In this document: positions 1 to 7,450 of the stretch, one piece after another
Numbering within the stretch: position 1 is the stretch's first letter
Layout of the letters: each line of letters starts with the position of its first letter
Source of the DNA: Bacteroidia bacterium
GTDB taxonomy: Bacteria > Bacteroidota > Bacteroidia > Flavobacteriales > Flavobacteriaceae
DNA: 14,904 nt
Direction of reading: 5' to 3'
Assembly: GCA_030431085.1 (NCBI GenBank)
Contig: JAUIJW010000030.1
Coordinates: forward strand, 1 to 14,904
Notes under the pieces: generated by a model
Databases searched by the model: none
Seen by the model: only the letters and a program-made list of their open reading frames with translations
What the model was told of the DNA's origin: nothing
Position numbers and translations under genes: made by a program

Positions 1-1411
1 CTAATGATGGTGTGATTAATCCTGATAAACCAATCACATCTACTTGCTCTTTCTTTGCCGTTTCAATTATTTTTTCTGGGGGTACCATAACCCCTAGATC
101 TACTACCTCATAATTATTACAACCCAAAACAACACTTACAATGTTTTTACCAATATCATGAACATCACCCTTTACTGTAGCCATAAGCACTTTACCTAAG
201 GTTTTTTGTTGTTCTTCTTTACCAGCTTCTATAAAAGGTTGTAAATAAGCTACGGCTTTTTTCATAACTCTAGCCGATTTCACCACCTGCGGCAAAAACA
301 TTTTGCCTTCACCAAAGAGGTCTCCCACCACATTCATCCCTACCATTAAATGGCCTTCTATGACTTCAATGGGTCTAACAACACTTTGCCTCGCTTCTTC
401 AACATCTTCAATAATATACTTATCGATACCCTTAACTAGAGCATGTGTAATTCTTTCTTGTAACGCATGTTCTCTCCAAACCTCCTCTTTTACTTGTTCT
501 TTCTTATCGGATTTTACAGTTTCTGCAAATTCTAGAAGCCGTTCTGTTGCATCTTCTCTTCGATTAAGAATAACATCTTCAACGTGCTCTAATAAATCTT
601 TTGGTATATCATCATACACCTCAAGCATTGCCGGATTTACAATACCCATATTCATCCCGGCTTTAATAGCATGGTATAAAAATACGGAGTGCATCGCCTC
701 TCGCACTACGTTATTCCCTCTAAATGAAAATGACACATTGCTTACGCCACCACTTACACTTACCTCAGGTAAATTTTCTCTCACCCATTTGGTTGCTCTT
801 ATAAAATCTAGTGCATTGAGTTTATGCTCATCCATTCCTGTTGCTACAGGAAAAATATTTAGATCGAATATGATATCCTCTGCAGGAAAATTAACCCGCT
901 CTACCAAAATAGTATACGATCTTTGGGCAATTTCTATTCTACGTTCATAAGTATCTGCTTGACCAATTTCATCAAAGGCCATGATGATAACCGCTGCTCC
1001 ATACCTCTTAATTAGCTTTGCTTGCCGAATAAATTCTTCTTCACCTTCTTTTAAAGAAATTGAATTGACTACACATTTGCCCTGAACCACCTGTAAACCA
1101 GCTTCGATAATATCCCATTTAGAGCTATCAATCATAATGGGTACTTTACAAATATCTGGCTCTGCAGCAATAAGGTTAAGAAACCTCACCATTGACTCCT
1201 TGCCATTAATAAGGCCATCATCCATATTGATGTCAATAATTTGCGCCCCACCATCTACTTGATGTCTAGCTATCGCTAGGGCTTCATCGAACTTCTCTTC
1301 CTTAATCAATCGCAAAAATTTACGCGACCCAGCAACATTGGTTCTCTCACCAACATTGATAAAGTTACTATTCTCATCAATAATTAAAGGTTCTAATCCA
1401 GACAGTTTCAT
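1..1411 (-). CDS. metH: Methionine synthase MetH, folate- and cobalamin-binding part (3' end outside window)
   Basis: This is the second half of cobalamin-dependent methionine synthase, which moves a methyl group from methyltetrahydrofolate via B12 to homocysteine. The ATG is at 1411-1409, and about 470 codons are read without a stop to the window edge. Residues 1 to about 290 form the pterin-binding barrel (early INVGERTNVAGSRKF, then DINMDDG and IMIDSSKWD). A cap region follows, and then the start of the B12-binding domain with the cobalt-ligand motif D416-V-H418-D-I-G421. H418 corresponds to His759 of the E. coli enzyme once the missing N-terminal module is allowed for. The homocysteine domain is absent here and is encoded at 1707-2714, so the enzyme is made as two polypeptides. 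The gene lies 6 nt after the small ABM-like gene, so it is presumably cotranscribed and under the SAM riboswitch. Whether the C-terminal reactivation domain is present cannot be seen. Confidence 0.95.
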   Translation of the reverse strand, partial: MKLSGLEPLIIDENSNFINVGERTNVAGSRKFLRLIKEEKFDEALAIARHQVDGGAQIIDINMDDGLINGKESMVRFLNLIAAEPDICKVPIMIDSSKWDIIEAGLQVVQGKCVVNSISLKEGEEEFIRQAKLIKRYGAAVIIMAFDEIGQADTYERRIEIAQRSYTILVERVNFPAEDIIFDLNIFPVATGMDEHKLNALDFIRATKWVRENLPEVSVSGGVSNVSFSFRGNNVVREAMHSVFLYHAIKAGMNMGIVNPAMLEVYDDIPKDLLEHVEDVILNRREDATERLLEFAETVKSDKKEQVKEEVWREHALQERITHALVKGIDKYIIEDVEEARQSVVRPIEVIEGHLMVGMNVVGDLFGEGKMFLPQVVKSARVMKKAVAYLQPFIEAGKEEQQKTLGKVLMATVKGDVHDIGKNIVSVVLGCNNYEVVDLGVMVPPEKIIETAKKEQVDVIGLSGLITPSL

Positions 1412-1417
1412 CGTTAA

Positions 1418-1699
1418 TTATTTATAATGTTGTACTATGGGAAAAGGATCGTAAAAGTGATGTAGTAATGCTTTCCACCTCAAATACTTTTCTGATTTTC
1501 TAAACCCAATTTCATGATCTTCTATAGTTTGCCATTTCACCAATAATATATACTTATCGTCTTCTTCTAAGCATTTTTTCAACTCATGTGAAAGATATCC
1601 CTTTATTGAAGCAATAATTGATGATGCTTCTTTAAAAGCTAATTCAAACTCACGAGATCGCCCTGGTTTAATTTGCAAAACTGCTACTTCTAATACCAT
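1418..1699 (-). CDS. Small ABM-fold (antibiotic biosynthesis monooxygenase-like) protein
   Basis: This 93-residue protein looks like a dimeric alpha-beta barrel of the ABM superfamily. It opens with a beta strand (VLEVAVLQIKPG), continues with an amphipathic helix holding the typical REFELAFKEA pattern, has a central GYLSHELKKC segment, then the strand YILLVKWQTIEDH, and a C-terminal helix around W75. Members range from heme-degrading and quinol monooxygenases to proteins of unknown role; no residue here fixes a substrate. It has no signal peptide or membrane segment, so it is likely cytoplasmic. It sits between the two MetH genes, 7 nt after one and 6 nt before the other, so it must be cotranscribed with them and share the SAM riboswitch. 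A link to methionine synthase is inferred from position only. Confidence 0.8.
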   Translation of the reverse strand: MVLEVAVLQIKPGRSREFELAFKEASSIIASIKGYLSHELKKCLEEDDKYILLVKWQTIEDHEIGFRKSEKYLRWKALLHHFYDPFPIVQHYK

Positions 1700-1706
1700 C
1701 TATTTA

Positions 1707-2714
1707 TCAAGCGTTAATCGCCGTTATTATTTTTCGCGGCTTATATTTATTTGCCAACGCCGCAATAGCAGCAATGTGCTCTGGAGTAGTGCCACAACAG
1801 CCTCCAATGATATTGATCAAATTTCTTTTTAAATATTCTTCTATTTGATCAGCCATTTGTTCTGGCGTTTCATCGTACTCACCAAACGCATTAGGTAGAC
1901 CTGCGTTGGGGTGAGCCGAAATCGCAAAGTCTGTTTTACTAGCGATAGCTTCTAAATGCGGCTGTAATAAATTAGCACCCAAGGCACAATTAAATCCAAC
2001 TGTTAATAACGGAATATGTGATACCGAAATAAGAAAAGCTTCTGCAGTTTGCCCAGACAATGTCCTGCCACTAGCATCTGTAATGGTACCACTCAACATT
2101 GTAGGTATGTTAATATCTCTTTCCTCTTTTACTTCTTCTATGGCAAACAGAGCGGCTTTAGCGTTTAAAGTATCAAAAACCGTTTCTACCAATAATAAAT
2201 CTACACCGCCATCAACAAGTGCTTGTATTTGCTGTTTATATACTTTTCGTAAATCTTCAAAAGTTACTTCGCGATAACCTGGGTCATTCACATTAGGCGA
2301 CATACTAGCCGTTTTGTTAGTAGGGCCTATGGAACCGGCAACAAAACGAGGTTTTTCTGGTTGCTTTTTGGTAAATTCTATAGCGACTTCTTTAGCTATT
2401 TTTGCTGATTGATAATTGAGCTCATACACGGCATCTTCTAGATTGTAATCTGCCATACCGATGGTGGTACTTGAAAAAGTATTAGTTTCTATAATATCTG
2501 CTCCAGCTTCAAAATACTTACGATGCACTTCCTTGATGGCCCAAGGCTGTGTGATAGACAACACATCATTATTGCCTTGTAAAGGCATGTCAAAATCCTT
2601 ATACTGTTCGCCTCTAAAATCTTCTTCGGTAAATTTATATTGCTGAAGCATGGTACCCATGGCCCCATCTAAAACTAAAATTCTTTTTTCTAACTCTTTT
2701 TCTATACTATACAT
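1707..2714 (-). CDS. metH: Homocysteine S-methyltransferase module of methionine synthase (MetH N-terminal part)
   Basis: This is the zinc- and homocysteine-binding barrel of methionine synthase, encoded as its own 335-residue protein. It starts with the family hallmark ILVLDGAMGTMLQQ, includes the VAGSIGP and LLVETVFDTLNA segments, and carries the three zinc-ligand cysteines C243 (in GFNCALG), C306 and C307 (in GGCCGTTPEH). These match C247, C310 and C311 of E. coli MetH. The ATG at 2714 is preferred over an upstream in-frame TTG at 2747, because the family homology begins just after it and the TTG lies only 4 nt from the structured element at 2751-2826. Length and domain content show a deliberate module rather than a fragment. 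It is the first gene after the SAM-I riboswitch and must work with the product of the gene at 1-1411. Confidence 0.95.
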   Translation of the reverse strand: MYSIEKELEKRILVLDGAMGTMLQQYKFTEEDFRGEQYKDFDMPLQGNNDVLSITQPWAIKEVHRKYFEAGADIIETNTFSSTTIGMADYNLEDAVYELNYQSAKIAKEVAIEFTKKQPEKPRFVAGSIGPTNKTASMSPNVNDPGYREVTFEDLRKVYKQQIQALVDGGVDLLLVETVFDTLNAKAALFAIEEVKEERDINIPTMLSGTITDASGRTLSGQTAEAFLISVSHIPLLTVGFNCALGANLLQPHLEAIASKTDFAISAHPNAGLPNAFGEYDETPEQMADQIEEYLKRNLINIIGGCCGTTPEHIAAIAALANKYKPRKIITAINA

Positions 2715-2750
2715 GATGTATGCTTTTATATCACTGCATTCAACCAATTT

Positions 2751-2826
2751 GCGTTAGGGATTGAAGTGACATCCTTTTTTACAAAAAAGATATAACGTAA
2801 AGCCCGACCGCTTTGCGGTAACGCCC
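2751..2826 (-). repeat. Structured intergenic element between SAM riboswitch and metH
   Basis: Read on the minus strand, this 76-nt stretch folds on paper as a three-way junction. The outer stem is GCGTTA (2824-2819) with TAACGC (2756-2751). Inside are a hairpin ACCGC-AAA-GCGGT and a long T6-GTA-A6 stem flanked by short complementary ends. Between them lie the unpaired segments TCGGGCTTTACG and CACTTCAATCCC. From memory, similar elements of the form GGGCGTT...GGGCTTT...AATCCCTAACGC recur between genes in other Flavobacteriaceae, but I cannot give a family name. Only one copy was noticed in this window. Its place between the aptamer and the start codon suggests it could act in the riboswitch output. 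Confidence 0.55.
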
Positions 2827-2868
2827 AAATGATATCAATAAATTAAAAAGATTAAAACAAACGATGGG

Positions 2869-2971
2869 GTTATCTATCCTTGAAAGGTTCAAAGGTAGAA
2901 TGTAGCACCTACTTTTAGAAAAGGGTTGCCAAGGCTTCATCGGTTCTAATCCCTCGGCCTTTCTTGATAAC
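2869..2971 (-). promoter_or_regulatory. SAM-I (S-box) riboswitch
   Basis: The minus strand shows the conserved core of the SAM-I aptamer in order: P1 5' strand GTTATC (2971-2966), AAGAAAGGCC, GAGGGA, CCGATGAAGCC, GGCAACCC, a variable P3 arm, GGTGCTACATTC, and the P1 3' strand GATAAC (2874-2869). It senses S-adenosylmethionine and sits about 150 nt upstream of the MetH homocysteine module, as expected for feedback control of methionine synthesis. No ordinary terminator hairpin with a T tract follows the aptamer. The 42 nt after it are AT-rich and then the structured element at 2826-2751 begins, so the off-switch may be unusual. Confidence 0.93.
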
Positions 2972-2981
2972 AATGGATTAA

Positions 2982-3014
2982 CAAATTAATGAACGGATAT
3001 ACAAAGAAACACAA
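2982..3014 (-). promoter_or_regulatory. Candidate promoter of the metH operon
   Basis: On the minus strand TTG (3014-3012) is followed after 22 nt by TTAATTTG (2989-2982), one mismatch from the Bacteroidota -7 consensus TAnnTTTG. Transcription would then begin near 2975, just before the P1 stem of the SAM riboswitch, which fits a leader starting with the aptamer. The spacer is slightly long. Confidence 0.45.
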
Positions 3015-3057
3015 TTAATTTTCAAATACCAATTTTATATCTTCTTTGAAAATTAAT
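3014..3057. repeat. 13-bp perfect inverted repeat
   Basis: ATTAATTTTCAAA (3014-3026) and TTTGAAAATTAAT (3045-3057) are perfect inverse complements separated by 18 nt. The repeat begins 30 nt past the ferredoxin stop codon and ends against the putative -33 box of the metH promoter. It may be a weak AT-rich terminator of the ferredoxin transcript or a binding site for a regulator of metH. There is no GC clamp and no clean T tract, so a strong intrinsic terminator is unlikely. Confidence 0.5.
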
Positions 3058-3086
3058 AATGTCTCTCAATATTATTGATGATTCTA

Positions 3087-3404
3087 TTATTCTGGTGCCA
3101 ATTCTAACTCTAGACCATCCATTTCTGGAGATAGGTGTAATTGACAGCCTAACCTGCTATTGTCTTCAACGTGAAAAGCTTGGTCTAACATATCTTCTTC
3201 ATCATCACTTTTTTCTGGCAGCGGATGATCTGAATTAACATAGCATTGGCAAGAAGCACACATCGCCATACCTCCACAAGTTCCTTCAACGGGTAACTCG
3301 TAAGATTTACATAGCTCCATCACATTCATATTCATGTCTGTTGGAGCTAATAGTTTATGTGTTTCTCCTTCTCTATCTTTTATGATTATAGTGATATCGC
3401 TCAT
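3087..3404 (-). CDS. [2Fe-2S] ferredoxin, adrenodoxin-like
   Basis: This 105-residue acidic electron carrier has the adrenodoxin/ISC-type cluster motif C43-x5-C49-x2-C52 and the distal ligand C87 (in RLGCQL). Between them lies the acidic interaction stretch LPEKSDDEEDMLD. C54 and C32 are extra cysteines. Its ATG directly follows the TAA of the reductase gene upstream (3405-3407) with no spacer, so the two are translationally coupled and probably form a redox pair: NADPH to FNR to ferredoxin. The closeness of the sulfite reductase gene suggests that enzyme as one electron acceptor. That is an inference from context, and the protein could also serve cluster assembly or a cytochrome P450. Confidence 0.92.
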   Translation of the reverse strand: MSDITIIIKDREGETHKLLAPTDMNMNVMELCKSYELPVEGTCGGMAMCASCQCYVNSDHPLPEKSDDEEDMLDQAFHVEDNSRLGCQLHLSPEMDGLELELAPE

Positions 3405-4460
3405 TTAAACTACACTTTTTACAACTGCTTTTTTCGCTTCTTTTTTGGTACCATCGAAACCTTCTACACCACCTACAGTAGTGTATTTCATTACAAATTT
3501 CTTTTCTGGATTAATGATTTGGTAGGCATATTGTACAGCAATAGTAGCTTCATGGAAACCACAAAGTATTAATTTTAGCTTTCCAGGATAGGTGTTAACA
3601 TCACCAACAGCAAAAATACCTTTTATATTCGTACCATAATCTAAAGCATTATTTACTTTTATAGCGTTTTTTTCAATTTCTAAGCCCCAATCACCCATCG
3701 GGCCTAACTTTGGAGACAGTCCAAACAAAGGGATAAAATGATCTACATTAAGTAATAAATCACCTTCTTTTTTATGTTTAATCGTAACGCCCTCTAGTTT
3801 ATCGTCGCCATGTAGCTCTTTTACCTCTGCCTCGGTAATTAAGTTGATTTTACCTAATTTAGATAATTCTGCAATTTTTTCAACAGAATCTAAAGCACCT
3901 CTAAACTCATTTCTTCTATGCACCAATGTTACTTCACTGGCTACGTTACTCAAGAATATTGACCAGTCTAAGGCAGAGTCGCCACCTCCAGAAATCACAA
4001 CTTTTTTATTTCTATAAAATTCTGGATCTTTTATGATATACTCAACTCCCTTATCTTCAAAATCAACAATATTAGCGATAGGTGGTTTTCTAGGCTCAAA
4101 AGAACCTAAACCTCCCGCAATAATAATTGTTGGAGCCACATGAACTGTTCCTTTATTAGTTGTTACCTTAAAGGTTTCGTCTTCTAACTTTTCTATGGTT
4201 TCTGCTCTTTCACCTAAAGTGTAACCCGGTTGAAATGGTTTAATCTGCTCTGCAAGATTATCGATCAAATCACCAGCTAAAACTTCTGGAAATGCAGGAA
4301 TATCGTAAATAGGTTTTTTAGGATAGATCTCTGCACATTGCCCTCCTGGTTGCGGTAAGGCATCTATGAGATGACACTTTAGTTTTAATAAACCAGCTTC
4401 AAATACTGTAAACATTCCTACCGGACCCGCACCAATTATTAATATATCTGTCTTAATCAT
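3405..4460 (-). CDS. Ferredoxin-NADP+ reductase, thioredoxin-reductase type
   Basis: This 351-residue FAD enzyme belongs to the TrxR-like FNR family. The FAD-binding GxGxxG lies at residues 10-15 (GAGPVG) and the NADP-binding GGGDSALDW at 158-166. HRRNEFR at 181-187 is of the type that favours NADPH, and FAVGDVNTYPG near residue 305 is the C-terminal FAD motif. The redox-active CxxC of true thioredoxin reductase is missing after GGGDSA, which rules out thioredoxin reduction. It precedes the ferredoxin gene with no spacer and follows the siroheme methyltransferase after 93 nt. That gap contains a 23-bp near-palindrome, so the pair may have its own promoter apart from the cys genes. Its likely role is delivery of NADPH electrons to ferredoxin, including for sulfite reduction. 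Confidence 0.92.
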   Translation of the reverse strand: MIKTDILIIGAGPVGMFTVFEAGLLKLKCHLIDALPQPGGQCAEIYPKKPIYDIPAFPEVLAGDLIDNLAEQIKPFQPGYTLGERAETIEKLEDETFKVTTNKGTVHVAPTIIIAGGLGSFEPRKPPIANIVDFEDKGVEYIIKDPEFYRNKKVVISGGGDSALDWSIFLSNVASEVTLVHRRNEFRGALDSVEKIAELSKLGKINLITEAEVKELHGDDKLEGVTIKHKKEGDLLLNVDHFIPLFGLSPKLGPMGDWGLEIEKNAIKVNNALDYGTNIKGIFAVGDVNTYPGKLKLILCGFHEATIAVQYAYQIINPEKKFVMKYTTVGGVEGFDGTKKEAKKAVVKSVV

Positions 4461-4492
4461 TTTTTTATTTTTCAGTTTGCAAATTTCGTAAT

Positions 4493-4515
4493 TTATTTAG
4501 AATTATTCTTAATAA
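4493..4515. promoter_or_regulatory. Fur-like 11-1-11 near-palindrome upstream of FNR-ferredoxin
   Basis: TTATTTAGAAT (4493-4503), a central T, then ATTCTTAATAA (4505-4515) form a palindrome with one mismatch in 11 positions. The layout, with an AGAATnATTCT core and a single central base, resembles ferric-uptake-regulator boxes; I recall similar boxes in flavobacteria but cannot verify this here. It ends 33 nt before the FNR start codon, where it could block a promoter. Iron control would suit a gene pair making iron-sulfur electron carriers. The regulator is inferred. Confidence 0.5.
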
Positions 4516-4553
4516 AATCGAGTGTATTTTTTATTTGTATCTTTTTTTGGAGT

Positions 4554-5348
4554 TTAGGGCATCAACGGCGATGCCATTTGCATGACATGCTGCCCTTGTA
4601 ATTCATGATAGAACTTTTGTAATTGATGACTTTCTTTAACCACTTCGCCAATTACGATAATGGCCGGTGTGCTAATATTCTTCATTTTCACAGCTTTTTG
4701 TATTGAATTTATTGTACCCATGGCATAGTTTTCATTAGAGGTTGTGCCATTTTGAATGACCGCAACCGCTGTCTCTGCCTTACCCTGTTCTTTAAAAATA
4801 GTCACTATATCGTTTAACTTTTTTACCCCCATAAGGATTACAACAGTGGCTGTTGACAAAGCTGCCAATTTAATATCTTCACTTAGTTGATTTTTTGAGG
4901 TTGTACCAGATATCACCCAAAAGCTTTCTGCAATATTTCTTTTGGTAAGACCAATTCCTAAACTTGACGGTACCGCTAAAGCTGAAGAAATTCCTGGAAT
5001 TACTTCAACCTCTATTCCGAAACTTTCTGCACAAGCAATTTCTTCTGCTGCTCTACCAAAAACATAGGGATCACCTCCTTTTAAGCGTACGACATGTAGC
5101 CCACCTAAGGCATACTCCACAATCAGCTTATTGATTCTATCTTGTGTTACGGCATGTAAACCTGCTCTTTTGCCTACAAATACTTTTTTAGCTTTTGCAG
5201 CATGGTTTAGTAAAACTCTATTAACCAAGGCATCATACAACACCACATCGGCACATTCTAAAGCTTTAATAGCTTTAATTGTAATAAGGTCTGGATCTCC
5301 AGGGCCAGCGCCTACCAATGTTAATTTTGATGTGGTATTACTGTTCAT
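4554..5348 (-). CDS. cobA: Uroporphyrinogen-III C-methyltransferase (SUMT), sulfur-block copy
   Basis: This 264-residue SAM-dependent enzyme methylates uroporphyrinogen III to precorrin-2, the first step towards siroheme. Hallmarks are GAGPGDP at residues 13-19, DALVN, RLKGGDPYVFGR at 88-99, PGISSALAVPS from 118 and the ILMG segment. The ATG at 5348 is chosen because it lies just before the family start (MNSNTTSKLTLVGAGPG). It overlaps the sulfite reductase stop by 11 nt, whereas the alternative ATG at 5375 would add a nine-residue tail and a 38-nt overlap. No dehydrogenase or ferrochelatase domain is fused, so those steps of siroheme synthesis are encoded elsewhere. Being coupled to sulfite reductase, it probably supplies that enzyme with its cofactor. 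A diverged second copy starts at 14138. Confidence 0.94.
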   Translation of the reverse strand: MNSNTTSKLTLVGAGPGDPDLITIKAIKALECADVVLYDALVNRVLLNHAAKAKKVFVGKRAGLHAVTQDRINKLIVEYALGGLHVVRLKGGDPYVFGRAAEEIACAESFGIEVEVIPGISSALAVPSSLGIGLTKRNIAESFWVISGTTSKNQLSEDIKLAALSTATVVILMGVKKLNDIVTIFKEQGKAETAVAVIQNGTTSNENYAMGTINSIQKAVKMKNISTPAIIVIGEVVKESHQLQKFYHELQGQHVMQMASPLMP

Positions 5349-7446
5349 TTTTAACGGCATTGGTTCTAAGAGCATTAATCGTATTGTAGAATTTTCTAGC
5401 GCTTTCCAGATATTTTACAGCGAATTCTTCTGTAGGCTCGTTTTTATTAATTTGAAAAACCAAATCACTAAATGTACCTTCTAGTGGTAGAATACCAGGT
5501 TGCACTAATGTTTTGTCGAAATCTTCAACAATTCCTTTTTGTGTATTGGTTTTAATTTCAGAATCAATCAGTACGGCTTTTGCGGTATTAATCAATGATG
5601 AATAGGTATGATATATACTATCGGCATATTGCTTTTGTGCTAAAGCTTCAATAGCGTTTTCTATTTTTTCTTCACTTTCATAAAGTAGTGTACTCACTAA
5701 GTCAATTACCACACCTGCACATTCTCCTACACCTATAGCCTTAACATAGGCTTCATCAGACCCCCAATCAATAAAATCTTCTTGGGTTAAATTATCTGTA
5801 TCTGCTAAAGGTTTTAATAAATCATAAAAATATTTCTGCCCTTTTACATCATAATAGTCTAAAAATGATTGGCTAGAAGTTTTATGGCTTTCAAAGTCTG
5901 CAAGTAAAAGTTTTAAAGCTAGTGGACCTCTTTTACTAGGAATCTTAATGACTTTATCGGCAAAACGACCTTGACCATCTCCCAATATACCACCACCAAG
6001 TAATACTTGTAAGGCTGGCGCCGTTAATTTTCCTGATTTAATAGACATTCCTTGAAAGCCAATATGTGCCATATTGTGTTGCCCACAGGCATTCATACAG
6101 CCACTAATTTTTATTGTTACCTCCTTGTTGTTGAGGTATTGTGGAAATTCTTTCTTTAATAAATCTTCTAATACTTCTGCAATACCTGTACTACTGGCAA
6201 TACCTAAATTACAAGTATCTGTTCCAGGACAAGCTGTAATATCTACAGTACTATCGTACCCTACCTCTGTAAACCCAAGCTTTTGCAATTCGATATAAAA
6301 GAATGGTAATAATTCCTCACGAACATGCTTAATCAAAATATTTTGACGCAATGATAACCTAATTTCATTACCTGCATACTGCTTTACTAAATCTGCCAAT
6401 TGTCTAGCTTTATCTGTATAAAAATCGCCTAAAGGCACTTTAATACCTATAGCAAACAATCCCTCCTGTTTTTGTGCTGTTACATTAGTTGATAACCATT
6501 GCTGATATGTGTTTTGATCTACTACCTCAACGGTATCAATATCGTATTGGGGTAATTCTAACTCTTGCTCAAAATTGGCAGTATCAATGGGGTATTCTTG
6601 ATAAGATAAGGCTTTTTGTTCTTCATTTACTAGAGTTTTAAAACCATCCAGACCTATATCTTTCAATAAAAACTTCAACCTAGCTTTTGCCCTTCTACTT
6701 CTCTCTCCATAACGATCAAAGACTCTCAAAGCGCCTTCAATTACTGGAATTAATTTTTCGGTAGGCAAAAACTCATAAAAAACATCTGCCTGTCTAGGCT
6801 GAGACCCTAATCCTCCGCCTAACATCACTTTAAACCCTTTAATAGTTTTACCGTTAATCTGTTTTACTTTAGCAATAAAACCTAAATCGTGTAAATAGCT
6901 TAATGCTGTATCATCATCTGTTCCAGAAAAGGAAATTTTAAATTTCCGGCCCATTTCTTGACAAATCGGATTTCTTAAAAAAAACTGAAAGGTGGCGTGA
7001 GCATAAGGTGTTACATCGAAGGGTTCGTTAGGATCGATTCCAGCTGTGACTGATGCTGTAACATTTCTTACCGTATTACCACAAGCTTCTCTAATGGTAA
7101 TATCGTCTTTGGCCAATTCTGCCCAAAGTTCTGGCGTTCTGTCTAAACTTACATGATGAATCTGAATGTCTTGACGCGTTGTAATATGAAGCCTTCCTCT
7201 AGAAAATTCATCAGAAACATCTGCAATTCTATGCAATTGTTCTGATGTTACTTTACCAAACGGTAGTTTAATTCTTATCATTTGTACCCCAGGCTGTCTC
7301 TGCCCGTATACACCTCTGGCCAAACGTAAACTTCTAAAACGCTCTTCATTAATGTTACCATCATTAAACAATCGAATTTTTTTCTCTAATTCGATAATGT
7401 CTCTTTCTACAACTGGGTTTTCTATTTCGGTTCTAAAACTTTGCAT
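5338..7446 (-). CDS. Assimilatory sulfite reductase hemoprotein with C-terminal HEPN-like domain
   Basis: This 702-residue protein reduces sulfite to sulfide at a siroheme-[4Fe-4S] centre. It has the usual two-fold layout: a ferredoxin-like half domain (from about residue 45), a 4Fe-4S domain (GRLHITTRQDIQIHH, ACGNTVRNVTAS), a second half domain, and a second 4Fe-4S domain. The cluster/siroheme ligands are C406-x5-C412 (ACPGTDTCNLG) and C450-x3-C454 (SGCMNACGQH). The protein goes on past the normal end of such enzymes. From about residue 560 there is a mostly helical region of some 130 residues (including IGVGECAGVVIDL, YADSIYHTYSSLINTAKAVL) that resembles a HEPN domain; I recall flavobacterial homologues being annotated as HEPN proteins. 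Position between cysH and cobA favours sulfite over nitrite as substrate. FNR and ferredoxin nearby are the likely electron source. Confidence 0.9.
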   Translation of the reverse strand: MQSFRTEIENPVVERDIIELEKKIRLFNDGNINEERFRSLRLARGVYGQRQPGVQMIRIKLPFGKVTSEQLHRIADVSDEFSRGRLHITTRQDIQIHHVSLDRTPELWAELAKDDITIREACGNTVRNVTASVTAGIDPNEPFDVTPYAHATFQFFLRNPICQEMGRKFKISFSGTDDDTALSYLHDLGFIAKVKQINGKTIKGFKVMLGGGLGSQPRQADVFYEFLPTEKLIPVIEGALRVFDRYGERSRRAKARLKFLLKDIGLDGFKTLVNEEQKALSYQEYPIDTANFEQELELPQYDIDTVEVVDQNTYQQWLSTNVTAQKQEGLFAIGIKVPLGDFYTDKARQLADLVKQYAGNEIRLSLRQNILIKHVREELLPFFYIELQKLGFTEVGYDSTVDITACPGTDTCNLGIASSTGIAEVLEDLLKKEFPQYLNNKEVTIKISGCMNACGQHNMAHIGFQGMSIKSGKLTAPALQVLLGGGILGDGQGRFADKVIKIPSKRGPLALKLLLADFESHKTSSQSFLDYYDVKGQKYFYDLLKPLADTDNLTQEDFIDWGSDEAYVKAIGVGECAGVVIDLVSTLLYESEEKIENAIEALAQKQYADSIYHTYSSLINTAKAVLIDSEIKTNTQKGIVEDFDKTLVQPGILPLEGTFSDLVFQINKNEPTEEFAVKYLESARKFYNTINALRTNAVKNEQ

Positions 7447-7450
7447 AATC

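Noticed and set aside
303..950. Long plus-strand open frame opposite metH
   Set aside because: It lies wholly inside the clearly recognised MetH reading frame on the minus strand and its product has low-complexity, Ser/Thr-rich composition typical of an antisense shadow.
1412..2714. Methionine synthase broken by mutation
   Set aside because: Each part has complete domains and its own start, the break is at a domain boundary, and another gene sits between; this is a modular arrangement.
2779..2973. 64-codon minus-strand open frame
   Set aside because: It overlaps the SAM riboswitch and the structured element exactly; the conserved RNA motifs explain the sequence.
3405..4460. Thioredoxin reductase
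   Set aside because: No redox-active CxxC is present, and the next gene is a ferredoxin.
4493..4515. Terminator of the cobA transcript
   Set aside because: The palindrome has a single central base, too few to form a hairpin loop without opening the arms, almost no GC, and no T tract follows on the minus strand.
5338..7446. Ferredoxin-nitrite reductase
   Set aside because: The fold cannot separate nitrite from sulfite by eye, but the gene is coupled to cysH and cobA behind an Rrf2 regulator, and nirBD already covers nitrite.
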